Below the pieces are notes generated by a model. That model was not told the DNA's origin. It was given only the letters and a program-made list of their open reading frames with translations, and did no database searches. Of a stretch of DNA of 64,000 nt, positions 48,139 to 56,567 are shown piece after piece. Position numbers and translations under genes: made by a program. This DNA comes from Actinoplanes siamensis (GTDB lineage: Bacteria; Actinomycetota; Actinomycetes; Mycobacteriales; Micromonosporaceae): NCBI RefSeq assembly GCF_016862395.1, contig NZ_BOMW01000062.1:1-64000 (forward strand), read 5' to 3'. Position 1 is the stretch's first letter; each line of letters starts with the position of its first letter.

Positions 48139-50801
48139 TGACAGATCGAGAGCAGGAGCGATTGCGGGGGTACGCCGTGATCGCGCTGGCCGCCTCGGGC
48201 AGCGGCGACCTGGACGACGCGGCCGGCGTGCTGGAGACCCTGCCCGACGACTCGCCGGGGCGCGGCACCCTGGCCGCCGCCCTGCTCTGGCCGATGCTGC
48301 GCGACCTGCGGATGGACCTCCCGGCACTGCGCCGCCTGGAACGGGTGCTGGCGATCGCCGAGGCCGACCCGCCGGACGTCCCGAAGTGGCCGGGGCTGCG
48401 CGCCGCGGGCCGGGCGATCTCGTTGATGCTGGCTTCGCTGGAGAGCCGGGTCGACGACCCGCACGCCGCGCTCGCCGAGGTGGAGAAGCTGGCCACCGAG
48501 GCCGGCCCCGGATCGCCGGCCGCGCCGATCTTCGAGGCGGCCCGGCAGGGCCTCGGCTTCATGGCAGCTCTGCACGACGGCGACGAGTCGGCGATCCGCC
48601 GGATGCCGGAGCAGTTGGGACGGCTGCGAGCCGGCGCCGGGGCCGGGGCCGGCAACCCGCAGGCGGATCTGCTCACCGAGCTGCTCACGGCGACGTCCGA
48701 GCTGATGGCTGCCAACCAGCGCGGCGAGGAGCTGTCCGGGCCGATGCGCCGGATGCGGGAGGCCGCACAGCGGATGCCCGAGGACGACCCGGTGCGGATC
48801 TCCGCGCTCGAACAGCTGGACATGCTGGACTCGCTGGCCAACGGCGGCCAGCCGGTCGACTTCGGCACGTCCCCGTCCGGGGCCGCCCAGTCGCCCGCGG
48901 ACCAGGCGCTGCAGCGGGCGTACAGCGCGATGCTGCTGCTCGACCGCGGAGCCGAGACCGATCTCGGCAAGATCGAGGCGGCGATCGGCCACCTGCGTGC
49001 GGCCCTGGAGTTGGCCGGGCCGGACGACCTGCGCCGCCCGTTCCACCTGGCTGGCCTGGCGCTCGGGCTGTTCCGCCGGACCGAGGTGACCAACTCGACC
49101 GCAGGGCTGGACGAGGCGCTCATCCTGCTCGCCGAGGCCCGGGAGCTGGCCGGCGGGCCTGATCATCCACAGTGGGCGTGGATCAACGACATGCTCGCCG
49201 GGGTGCAGCAGCGGCTCGGCGCCGTGACCCCGGCGCACCGGACCTCGATGGAGGGCATGCGGGGCCACGCGTTCCAGGTGATGGTGCAGTCCGACCTGCC
49301 GGCGGCGACCGTGGCGGCCGCCGACGCGGCGCGCGAGGGCCTGAACACCGCCCGGCGGTTCCTGCAGGACGGCGACCCGGCCGGGGCGATGGCCGCGCTG
49401 GACGCCGGCCGCGGCCTGGCGCTGTTCGCCGCTACCGAGCTGGGCCGGGTCGGCGCCCGGCTGCGTGCCGCGGGGCGCGACGACCTGGCCGGTCGCTGGG
49501 ACGACGCGGTCGCCTCCGGGCAGCCCGACCGGTTGCCCACCGCGCTGCGCCGCGAGGCGATGCGGGTGCTCGGCGACCACGGCACGCTCGGCCTGCTGGA
49601 CCCGCCCGGCCTGCCGGAGATCCGCGACGCGCTGCGCGCCCTGGACGCGGACGTGCTGGTCTACCTGATGCCCGGTGAGCGGGGCCTGCCCGGGCACGCG
49701 CTGCTCGCCCCGGCGGACGGCCCGCCCGGCTATCTGACGCTGCCGAACCTGCACCCGGACCAGGACCTCGAGGTGGGCCACTACCTGAGCGCCGCGGCCC
49801 GGCGGGACATGGGCCCGGCCGATGAGGCGCCCGGCCAGGACGAGGCGTTCACCGGAAGCCTGGACGGGCTGTGCCGGTGGGCCTGGCGGGCCGCGCTGGG
49901 CCCGGTCGTCGACCAGTACCTGCCCCGGCTGCGGACCCGGCCGACCGGCCGGCCGCCGCGGATCGTGCTGGTCCCGATCGGCCGCCTGGCGCTGATCCCG
50001 TGGCAGGCGGCCCGCCGCCCGGACGGCCGGTACGCCATCGAGTCGGTAGCCGTCTCGCAGGTGGTGTCGGCCCGGTTGCTCTGCCACGCGGCCGCGCAGC
50101 CCCCGGTGCCGCTCGCGCCGACCGGCCTGATCGTCGGCGATCCGCGGACCGGCGAGCCGAGCCTGCCGGCCGCACGCGCCGAGGCTTGGGCGATCCGCCG
50201 GGCGTTCTACCGGGGCGCCCGCTACGTCGGCCGGCGGCCGGACGGCACCGACAGCCCGACCGGCCCGGGCACCGTGGCCGAGGTGGAGAACTGGCTGACC
50301 TCGACGTCCCCGGGGGCCGGCGCCGTGCTGCACCTGGCCTGTCACGGCTTCGCCTCGACCGGCCGGGCCGCCGCGTTCCTGCTGCTCGCCGACGGTGCGC
50401 GGTTGCACGCCGAGACGCTCGGCCCGCTGCTGGCCCGCGCGCCGGGACGGGCGATCGCGCTGGTCGTGCTGGCCGGCTGCCGCACCGGGCGGGCGATCAG
50501 CGGGTACGACGAGGCGTACAGCCTGGGCACCGCGTTCCTGGCGGCCGGCGTGCGCTCGGTGCTCTCCACGCTGTGGAACATCCCGGACGCCGCCACCTCG
50601 GTGCTGATGTTCATGTTCCACCACTTCCTGATGGCCGGCCGCCGGCCGGTCTGGGACGCCCTGCACCAGGCCCAGCTGTGGATGCTCGACCCGGCGCGGC
50701 GGATACCCGACCGGATGCCGCGTGAGCTGCGGGACGAGCTGGCCGCCACGGACCCGGCGGAGGTCGCCGCCTGGGCCGGCTTCGTCCATTGGGGGCGCTG
50801 A
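48138..50801 (+). CDS. CHAT-domain protease with intact catalytic pair
   Basis: 887 residues. A long alpha-helical, TPR-like N-terminal region (to ~500) and a C-terminal CHAT domain, the caspase-like protease fold. Catalytic His736 (HLACHGFAS) and Cys781 (VVLAGCRTGRAIS) are both present, and the SLGTAFLAAGVRSVLSTLWNIPDAAT stretch (LW-x-PD motif) is typical. In known systems such proteases are held inactive until a sensor NTPase triggers them. Translationally coupled to the microprotein. Cytoplasmic. Confidence 0.9.
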   Translation: MTDREQERLRGYAVIALAASGSGDLDDAAGVLETLPDDSPGRGTLAAALLWPMLRDLRMDLPALRRLERVLAIAEADPPDVPKWPGLRAAGRAISLMLASLESRVDDPHAALAEVEKLATEAGPGSPAAPIFEAARQGLGFMAALHDGDESAIRRMPEQLGRLRAGAGAGAGNPQADLLTELLTATSELMAANQRGEELSGPMRRMREAAQRMPEDDPVRISALEQLDMLDSLANGGQPVDFGTSPSGAAQSPADQALQRAYSAMLLLDRGAETDLGKIEAAIGHLRAALELAGPDDLRRPFHLAGLALGLFRRTEVTNSTAGLDEALILLAEARELAGGPDHPQWAWINDMLAGVQQRLGAVTPAHRTSMEGMRGHAFQVMVQSDLPAATVAAADAAREGLNTARRFLQDGDPAGAMAALDAGRGLALFAATELGRVGARLRAAGRDDLAGRWDDAVASGQPDRLPTALRREAMRVLGDHGTLGLLDPPGLPEIRDALRALDADVLVYLMPGERGLPGHALLAPADGPPGYLTLPNLHPDQDLEVGHYLSAAARRDMGPADEAPGQDEAFTGSLDGLCRWAWRAALGPVVDQYLPRLRTRPTGRPPRIVLVPIGRLALIPWQAARRPDGRYAIESVAVSQVVSARLLCHAAAQPPVPLAPTGLIVGDPRTGEPSLPAARAEAWAIRRAFYRGARYVGRRPDGTDSPTGPGTVAEVENWLTSTSPGAGAVLHLACHGFASTGRAAAFLLLADGARLHAETLGPLLARAPGRAIALVVLAGCRTGRAISGYDEAYSLGTAFLAAGVRSVLSTLWNIPDAATSVLMFMFHHFLMAGRRPVWDALHQAQLWMLDPARRIPDRMPRELRDELAATDPAEVAAWAGFVHWGR

Positions 50802-50803
50802 CG

Positions 50804-52621
50804 GTGGCCGGCGGGATCGATGAGCTGCGCCGCGAGCTGGCCGGGCTGAGCGGGCCGGCCCGCACCGGCCGGTTGTTCGAGCTGGGCCAGGTGCTCACCG
50901 ACCGCTACTGGCGGTCCGGGCACGGGCGGCCCGGACCGCAGCCCGACCTGGACGAGGCGATCGGGGCGCTGACCGAGGCGTACGGCTACTTCGCCGACGG
51001 GGACAGCCTGCGCGCCCCGCTCGCCGCCCTCCTCGGCTCCCTGCTGGCGGCCCGGCACGTGGCCCACGGCGGCCCGGACTCCGACCGGGAGACCGGGATC
51101 GAACGGCTCACCGAGGCGCTCGGCAGTACCCTGTCGCCCGGGCAGACGGTGCTCAGCCGGCTGCTGCTCGGGCAGCTGCACCTGAGCCGGGCGCTGGGCA
51201 GAATACGTACCGGCGGAATCCTCCCGGCCGCGCTGCGGCCCGGCGGCGGAGCGCAGGTCGAGGCGGCGCGCACCGCGGCCGGACACTTCCAGCTGGTGCT
51301 CGCCGAGCCCGAGCTGTCACCGCAGGTCACCACGGGCGCGCAGCTGCTGCTCGCGGTCGCCGAGGGGATCGTCGAGGCGTTCTGCGGGGTGGGCGTGAAC
51401 CTCGGCGCGTTGACCCGGTCCGTGCAGACCCTGCACCGGCTCCAGAAACAGGGGCACGACCTGGGCATGGGCTCGATCCTGACGGCCGGCACCCGGATGG
51501 CGCGGACGGATCCGCTGGACCGGCCGGTGATCCTGATCGAGGCGCGGGAGGAGCCGGCCCCGGCCCGGCCGACGCCCCGGCCGCGGCCCGTCCCGCCGCC
51601 CGGAGACCCTCGTGCGGAGCTGCGGAGACTCCTCGGCGACGCCCCGCACACGCTGCTGGACCGCCCGGATGTGGCGACCGCCGACGAGCTCGTCGCGCTC
51701 GCCGTGACCGTGGCGCACCACGGTCCCGCGGGCGCCGCCGATCAGCTGCGGCTGGCGCTGGCGCTGGCCCTGCGCGGCCGGGCCGGCGACGGTCCCGGCG
51801 CGGCCGACGACGACGCCGACGCCCGGGGAGAGCTGCGCGGCCTCGCCGTCGAGGAGCTGCCGGCCGACGACTTCCCGCTGCTGCTGCGTGTCGCCCGGGC
51901 GCTCGGCGAGGACCACGCGGCGGACCGGGTCACCGCGGCGCTGCGGGCGGCCGGCGCCGACGCGCTCGGGATTCCGCAGCCGGACGGGATGCTGCTGTTG
52001 CACGCCGCCACCGGGCGGGTCGCGCTCGGCACCGAGCGCACGCTGCCGCGCCGGACGCTGCTCGTCGCCGACCGGCCGCCGGGCGCCGGGGTGGCGATCG
52101 TCTCCACTCTGGCCGGCCACCGCCAGCTGCTCGACCTGGCCGGGCGCGGGCGCCGCGCGATCGTCGAGGAACCGGTGCTGCTGGCCGGGCCGGAGGGCGC
52201 CGAGCTGCGGCGCTGCTACGGGCGGGGCGAGCTGCTGGAGCGGGCCACCGCGGCGGACGTGCTGGCCCGGCTCAGCGCCACCGTGCTGCACCTGGACTGT
52301 CCGGCCGGACCGGACGGGACGCTGCGGCTGGCCGGGGGCACCGAGCTGACCCCGGAGGCGGTGGCGGCCGTACGGATCCGTCGCGCCTCGGGGGTGGTGG
52401 TGCTGCCGCCCGGGGCCGCGTTCCCGGCGCTTGCCGACGCGTTCCTGACCGCCGGGTTCACCGGGGCGATCGGCTGGCTCGGCGTCCCGGAGCCGGCGGC
52501 TGCCAGGGAGATCTACCGGGAGCTGCACCGGCGGCTCGGCGCCGAGCGTCAGCCACCGGCGGTCGCCGTGCACGGGGTCCGCCGCATGTTCCGCGGGCTG
52601 GTGCACCGCGGCGTCTACTGA
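50804..52621 (+). CDS. CHAT-fold-like protein without catalytic residues
   Basis: 605 residues. Helical N-terminal half resembling the CHAT neighbour, a Pro/Arg linker (ARPTPRPRPVPPPGD) and a C-terminal domain that follows the CHAT pattern: TVLHLDCPAGPDGTLRLAGG, then GVVVLPPGAAFPALADAFLTAG and GAIGWLGVPEPAAAREIY. At the positions of the catalytic His and Cys there are Pro500 and Gly537, so protease activity is unlikely. It may be a pseudoenzyme partner or substrate. GTG 50804 lies 2 bp after the CHAT stop. Its end overlaps the convergent caspase gene by 7 bp. Confidence 0.65.
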   Translation: MAGGIDELRRELAGLSGPARTGRLFELGQVLTDRYWRSGHGRPGPQPDLDEAIGALTEAYGYFADGDSLRAPLAALLGSLLAARHVAHGGPDSDRETGIERLTEALGSTLSPGQTVLSRLLLGQLHLSRALGRIRTGGILPAALRPGGGAQVEAARTAAGHFQLVLAEPELSPQVTTGAQLLLAVAEGIVEAFCGVGVNLGALTRSVQTLHRLQKQGHDLGMGSILTAGTRMARTDPLDRPVILIEAREEPAPARPTPRPRPVPPPGDPRAELRRLLGDAPHTLLDRPDVATADELVALAVTVAHHGPAGAADQLRLALALALRGRAGDGPGAADDDADARGELRGLAVEELPADDFPLLLRVARALGEDHAADRVTAALRAAGADALGIPQPDGMLLLHAATGRVALGTERTLPRRTLLVADRPPGAGVAIVSTLAGHRQLLDLAGRGRRAIVEEPVLLAGPEGAELRRCYGRGELLERATAADVLARLSATVLHLDCPAGPDGTLRLAGGTELTPEAVAAVRIRRASGVVVLPPGAAFPALADAFLTAGFTGAIGWLGVPEPAAAREIYRELHRRLGAERQPPAVAVHGVRRMFRGLVHRGVY

Positions 52622-54375
52622 GGCACCCGGGTGTGGACCGGGACGGTCAGGGTCGTCCAGTCGTAGGCGTCGTCGGCCTCGCCCATGTCCCGCAGGCCGT
52701 GCAGCAGCAGGGGACCGCGGCTGCCGGCGACACCCTGATCCAGGGCCGGCAGGTCGAACGGCAGTGAGCCGAACTGCTCCTCGGCGACCAGCAGCTTCAG
52801 CCAGTCCCGCACCGCGGCGCCGGGTCGCGCGCGCCGGCCGGACGGGAGCGCGACCCGGACCGGGCGGCCGTCCAGGGCCCAGCCGTCCGAGCGGCCGTCG
52901 ATGAAGGCGCCCGGGAAGAGCTGGGCGTGGACCCGGTAACCGCTGGTCAGGTCCAGGAGTACACAGTAGAGGCGGCGCTGCGTCCGGTTGCGGAGCCGGA
53001 TGGTGATCTCGGGTGGGGCGCCCCTGTCGTACCACAAATTGATCTCGCCGCCCTCAGCGACGACCTCACGCCCGCCAGCGATGATCTCCATGCTGATCGC
53101 CCCGGCCAATCGTGACAGCGGGTTCTCCAGGTCGCGGATCTGCCGCCAGCGGGCGACGTGCTCCAGGCGCCGCAGCACCGGGCCGGAGCCGCCGATCACC
53201 TCGCCGTCCGGTCCCTCGATCCGGCCGCCGCGGAGCACCCGCAGCTCCGGCGTCTCGGAGAGACCGGCCGGGCGCACGAACGGCGAGCCGCGCAGTTCCT
53301 CCGCCGGAAGGCCGGCGACCGTGGTGGCGGGCAGCGGGACGCGGGTGAGCAGGACCGGGTACTGCCGCTCCGGGTCGGGATGCCAGCCGATCGGGCTGAC
53401 CAGGCTGCGCTCGGTCAGCACCCGGGTGACCCGGGCCTCGCGCGGCGGCCGGCTCCCGGGCAGCGCCACCCGCAGCTCGCCGGTGGCCGGCAGGCCGTGG
53501 CAGGAACCGGCGTCCAGCTCCCAGCCGTCGCGGCCGTGCCGGATCAGCATGCCGGCGCCGGGCGCGACCGTCGCACCGCCCAGGAACGGCTGGTCGGCGA
53601 CGCCGGGCACCTCCGGGTACAGCTCCGGGACCTGCCCACCGGCCCGGGACTCCACGCCGACCCGGGCCGCGACCAGCAGCTGGCGGTAGGTGGCCGCGGC
53701 GCCCAGCCGGTGCAGCGCGCGCAGCAGCGCCCAGCTGAACACGCCGCGCCGGTGCCCGTCCAGCTCCATCTCCAGCGCGAGTTCGAACCGCCGGGCCGCG
53801 GCCAGCGCCACGTGCCGCGGCTCCGTCGCGCCCACCGACCGGTAGGGGCGCCCGCCCAACTCGGGCAGCAGCACCGGGGGCGGTTCGGCGGCGCGCAGGC
53901 CGGGAGTGGAGCGGACCTGCGCGGCTTCCCGGGTGGCGCCGCCGCTGTGGCAGCTGTCCAGCACCACGGCGACGTGCGCGCCGCGTTCGGCGATCGCGTC
54001 GAGCAGCAGCGACAACTCCTTGTCGAGCAGATCGGGGACGCCCGGGGTGCGGCTGTCCGCGCAGACCAGGGTCTGCATCAGCGGGCCGGACTCCAGGTGC
54101 TGCAGGCCGGCCGGGACGCGGACCTGCGAGCCGTGGCCGCTGAACCAGAAGAGCGCGGTGTCGCCCGGACCGGCCTGGCCCAGATGCCGGTGGAGCCCGT
54201 CGATCACGGCGGCGCGGGTGGCGGCCGCGTCGTGCAGTTGAACGATCTCGGAAGCGACGCGCCTGCTGCGCAGGAAGGCCGCGGTGGCGATGACGTCGTT
54301 GCGGCAGCCGCGCAGTCCGGTGACCTCGCTCGCGGCGTACGTGTCGATCCCGACCAGAAGGGCGAAAACAGTCAC
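52615..54375 (-). CDS. Caspase-family protease (orthocaspase-like)
   Basis: 586 residues. N-terminal p20-like domain: VFALLVGIDTYAASEVTGLRG, catalytic His81 (FWFSGHGSQ), catalytic Cys142 (VVLDSCHSGGATRE). It is followed by ~350 residues of beta-rich domains (LRVALPGSRPPREARVTRVL, INLWYDRGAPPEITIRLRNR) that may bind a partner or substrate. Acts in the cytoplasm; cleaves after basic residues in relatives. GTG 54375 begins the conserved VFALLVGIDTY strand; longer starts read through the AT-rich upstream DNA. Convergent with the Hsp70/GTPase operon. Confidence 0.88.
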   Translation of the reverse strand: MTVFALLVGIDTYAASEVTGLRGCRNDVIATAAFLRSRRVASEIVQLHDAAATRAAVIDGLHRHLGQAGPGDTALFWFSGHGSQVRVPAGLQHLESGPLMQTLVCADSRTPGVPDLLDKELSLLLDAIAERGAHVAVVLDSCHSGGATREAAQVRSTPGLRAAEPPPVLLPELGGRPYRSVGATEPRHVALAAARRFELALEMELDGHRRGVFSWALLRALHRLGAAATYRQLLVAARVGVESRAGGQVPELYPEVPGVADQPFLGGATVAPGAGMLIRHGRDGWELDAGSCHGLPATGELRVALPGSRPPREARVTRVLTERSLVSPIGWHPDPERQYPVLLTRVPLPATTVAGLPAEELRGSPFVRPAGLSETPELRVLRGGRIEGPDGEVIGGSGPVLRRLEHVARWRQIRDLENPLSRLAGAISMEIIAGGREVVAEGGEINLWYDRGAPPEITIRLRNRTQRRLYCVLLDLTSGYRVHAQLFPGAFIDGRSDGWALDGRPVRVALPSGRRARPGAAVRDWLKLLVAEEQFGSLPFDLPALDQGVAGSRGPLLLHGLRDMGEADDAYDWTTLTVPVHTRVPQ

Positions 54376-54657
54376 CGAGCCAGTATCCGGTCCTCTACCG
54401 AGTGAACTTGCCGGCGTCGCGCAGAAGCCGAATATCCGGCACAAATCTTGTTCTCGTTTATGATTTGTCCTTTTTGTCAGTTCTTTTGGCTGTTACTGAT
54501 CACTGGAAGCGACCCGAAAGCCGAAGCGGACAACCCGGTCAATGTGCGTCAGATGGCTATAGTCCAGACACAAAGTTCCGGGATTGCTCAACGCACCTTC
54601 TTGGCCGGAGCAGCGCTGAGCAGTCACCTCGAGGCAGTTCGAACGAAGGGGACAGCG
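54376..54657. promoter_or_regulatory. AT-rich divergent intergenic region with inverted repeat
   Basis: Markedly AT-rich for this genome (54430-54560), between the divergent caspase and small membrane protein genes. ACAAATC (54441-54447) and GATTTGT (54462-54468) form a perfect 7-bp inverted repeat with a 14-base spacer, a plausible operator. Several T-runs follow. Confidence 0.5.
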
Positions 54658-54951
54658 ATGCGCTACATCGAGACTCCCGCCACGATCCGCACGGAGGACT
54701 TCGAGGCCGCCCGCGGCTATCTCCGCTACTACCAGCGGGGCCTGGTCGGATTCACCGTCCTTGTGGTCCTCGGGCTCGCCGCGGAACGCCTGCTGCCGCC
54801 GGCCGAACTCCCGGCGCCCTGGCTCCAGTGGAGCCGGACGACCCAGGCCGCCGCCGCGGTGCTCTACGTCGTCGCGCCATACCGGCGCAAGCTGACGACC
54901 CTGTGGAAGCAGGTCCGCCCGATCTTCGATCTGCTGTCCGACCGCCGCTGA
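54658..54951 (+). CDS. Small two-helix membrane protein beside the caspase gene
   Basis: 97 residues. A ~25-residue cytoplasmic N-terminus, a first transmembrane helix (GLVGFTVLVVLGLAAERLLP), a second (TTQAAAAVLYVVAPYRRK region) and a basic tail. Not recognised. ATG 54658 has AAGGGG 7 bases upstream. Divergent from the caspase gene and sharing its promoter region, it may belong to the same system, for example as a membrane effector or a guard. Confidence 0.65.
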   Translation: MRYIETPATIRTEDFEAARGYLRYYQRGLVGFTVLVVLGLAAERLLPPAELPAPWLQWSRTTQAAAAVLYVVAPYRRKLTTLWKQVRPIFDLLSDRR

Positions 54952-54979
54952 ACGGCGCCACACGCGTGGCGCGCAGACC

Positions 54980-55029
54980 GGGCCCGCTGTTCCGACCTTC
55001 TCTTGGCCGGAGCGCGGAACAGCGGGCCC
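54980..55029 (+). terminator. 15-bp inverted repeat, terminator-like
   Basis: GGGCCCGCTGTTCCG (54980-54994) pairs perfectly with 55015-55029 around a 20-base loop, 29 bp downstream of the small membrane protein stop. No T-tract. Confidence 0.55.
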
Positions 55030-55220
55030 CTCAAGGCACGACGAACGTCGCACCCACCCGCCATCCTTTCGGCGGCGGTCGCAACCCTGCGCACATCCGT
55101 AACCGGCGCACATCCAGAACCGGCACACCTCGAATACCGGCTCGAAGTCAGCCTACGCGTCCGCCTTCCGGCCCCGCGACCTCGGCCGAACGGTGTCACC
55201 CGCACGCGCGGCAAGACACG

Positions 55221-56555
55221 AAACGGCCCCCGCGGAACCTTGGGTTCTAGGAGTCGTCGCAACACCCCAGTTCAGGGGATGCGATGGACTTCGAAATCCG
55301 GGACCGATCGGTTATCCAGGGCCGTCGACGTCTGACCCGCGAGCGCGAGGCATATCTTGCGCTCGTGGGTCAAGGCGTCGGAACAGCAGAAGCGTGCAAG
55401 ATCGTCGGAATCAACATCCGGACCGGCCGGCGCTGGCGAAACGGCCGTAATCCGACCGGCCGCGAGAGGGCAGCAGCACCGATCACGGCCACGGCGTCGC
55501 CGTCGGTGCGGGGCCGGTTCCTCAACGAGGACGAACGCCTGCACATCGCCGACCGGCATCGTGAACGGGCCACAGTCCGGCAAATCGCCGCCGAACTCGG
55601 CCGTGATCCCTCGACGATCAGCCGTGAGCTGCGGCGCAACGCCCATCCGGTCAGCGGGGACTACCGGCCGCACGCGGCTCAGGCCCGTGCCCAGGCACGA
55701 CGGCCCCACCCGAAGATCAGCAAGATCGCCGCCAGCCCTGAACTGCGCCAAGCCGTCCAGGACGGCCTGAACCTCAAGTGGAGCCCCGAGCAGATCGTGC
55801 GACGCTTGCGGCGGGATTTTCCCGACCGCCCGGAGCTGCACGTGACGCACGAGACGATCTACCAGACACTCTACGTGCAGGGACGCGGCGAACTGCGCCG
55901 CGAGCTGACCAAGGCCCTACGCACCGGCCGCGCAATGCGCCGTCCCCGCCGTCAGGCCCAGCAACGCACACCCCGGATGGCCACCGAGATGGTCATGATC
56001 AGCGAACGTCCTGCCGAGGCCGACGACCGCGCAGTGCCCGGCCACTGGGAAGGCGACCTGATCATCGGGAAGGACGGCCGGTCCGCCATCGGCACCCTGG
56101 TGGAACGCCACACCCGCTACGTCATGCTCGTGCACCTGCCGCTGGGCCGCACCGCGGACCTGGTCCGCGACGCGCTGATCGCCACCGTCGCGCATCTGCC
56201 AACGCACCTACGCCGGTCACTGACCTGGGATCAAGGCATCGAGATGAGCCTGCACCAGCAGTTCTCCATCGCTACCGACACCCCGGTCTTCTTCTGCGAC
56301 CCGCACTCGCCCTGGCAGCGCGGCAGCAACGAGAACACCAACGGCCTGCTACGCCAGTACTTCCCGAAAAGCACCGACTTGTCTGCCCACGACAGCGAAC
56401 GCCTCGATGCTGTCGCGGTCGAACTCAACGGCCGCCCACGCAAAACGCTCGGCTGGGACACCCCAGCCGAGCGCTTCGCTAAACTGCTGGCCGAAACCAG
56501 TTGATCAACTGTGTTGCAACGACCCCTGGAATCCGCCAACACCGCGGGGGCCGTT
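55221..56555 (+). mobile_element. IS30-family insertion sequence, apparently complete
   Basis: About 1.33 kb. The left end (AACGGCCCCCGCGG from 55222, then TTCTAGGAGTCGTCGCAACAC) and the reverse complement of the right end (same AACGGCCCCCGCGG ending at 56555, then TTCCAGGGGTCGTTGCAACAC) form imperfect terminal inverted repeats of ~45 bp. CACG occurs just outside both ends (55217-55220 and 56556-56559), a possible short target duplication. One intact transposase gene inside. The right end sits 12 bp past the stop codon of the protease gene. Confidence 0.75.
55284..56504 (+). CDS. IS30-family transposase
   Basis: 406 residues. N-terminal helix-turn-helix DNA-binding region (VRQIAAELGRDPSTISRELR) and the DDE catalytic core with Asp258 (HWEGDLIIGK), Asp316 (TWDQGIEM) and Glu350 (RGSNENTNGLLRQYFPK). 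Full length for the family, no frameshift, so it could be active. ATG 55284 has AGGGG upstream. Confidence 0.93.
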   Translation: MDFEIRDRSVIQGRRRLTREREAYLALVGQGVGTAEACKIVGINIRTGRRWRNGRNPTGRERAAAPITATASPSVRGRFLNEDERLHIADRHRERATVRQIAAELGRDPSTISRELRRNAHPVSGDYRPHAAQARAQARRPHPKISKIAASPELRQAVQDGLNLKWSPEQIVRRLRRDFPDRPELHVTHETIYQTLYVQGRGELRRELTKALRTGRAMRRPRRQAQQRTPRMATEMVMISERPAEADDRAVPGHWEGDLIIGKDGRSAIGTLVERHTRYVMLVHLPLGRTADLVRDALIATVAHLPTHLRRSLTWDQGIEMSLHQQFSIATDTPVFFCDPHSPWQRGSNENTNGLLRQYFPKSTDLSAHDSERLDAVAVELNGRPRKTLGWDTPAERFAKLLAETS

Positions 56556-56567
56556 CACGTCAATGCT

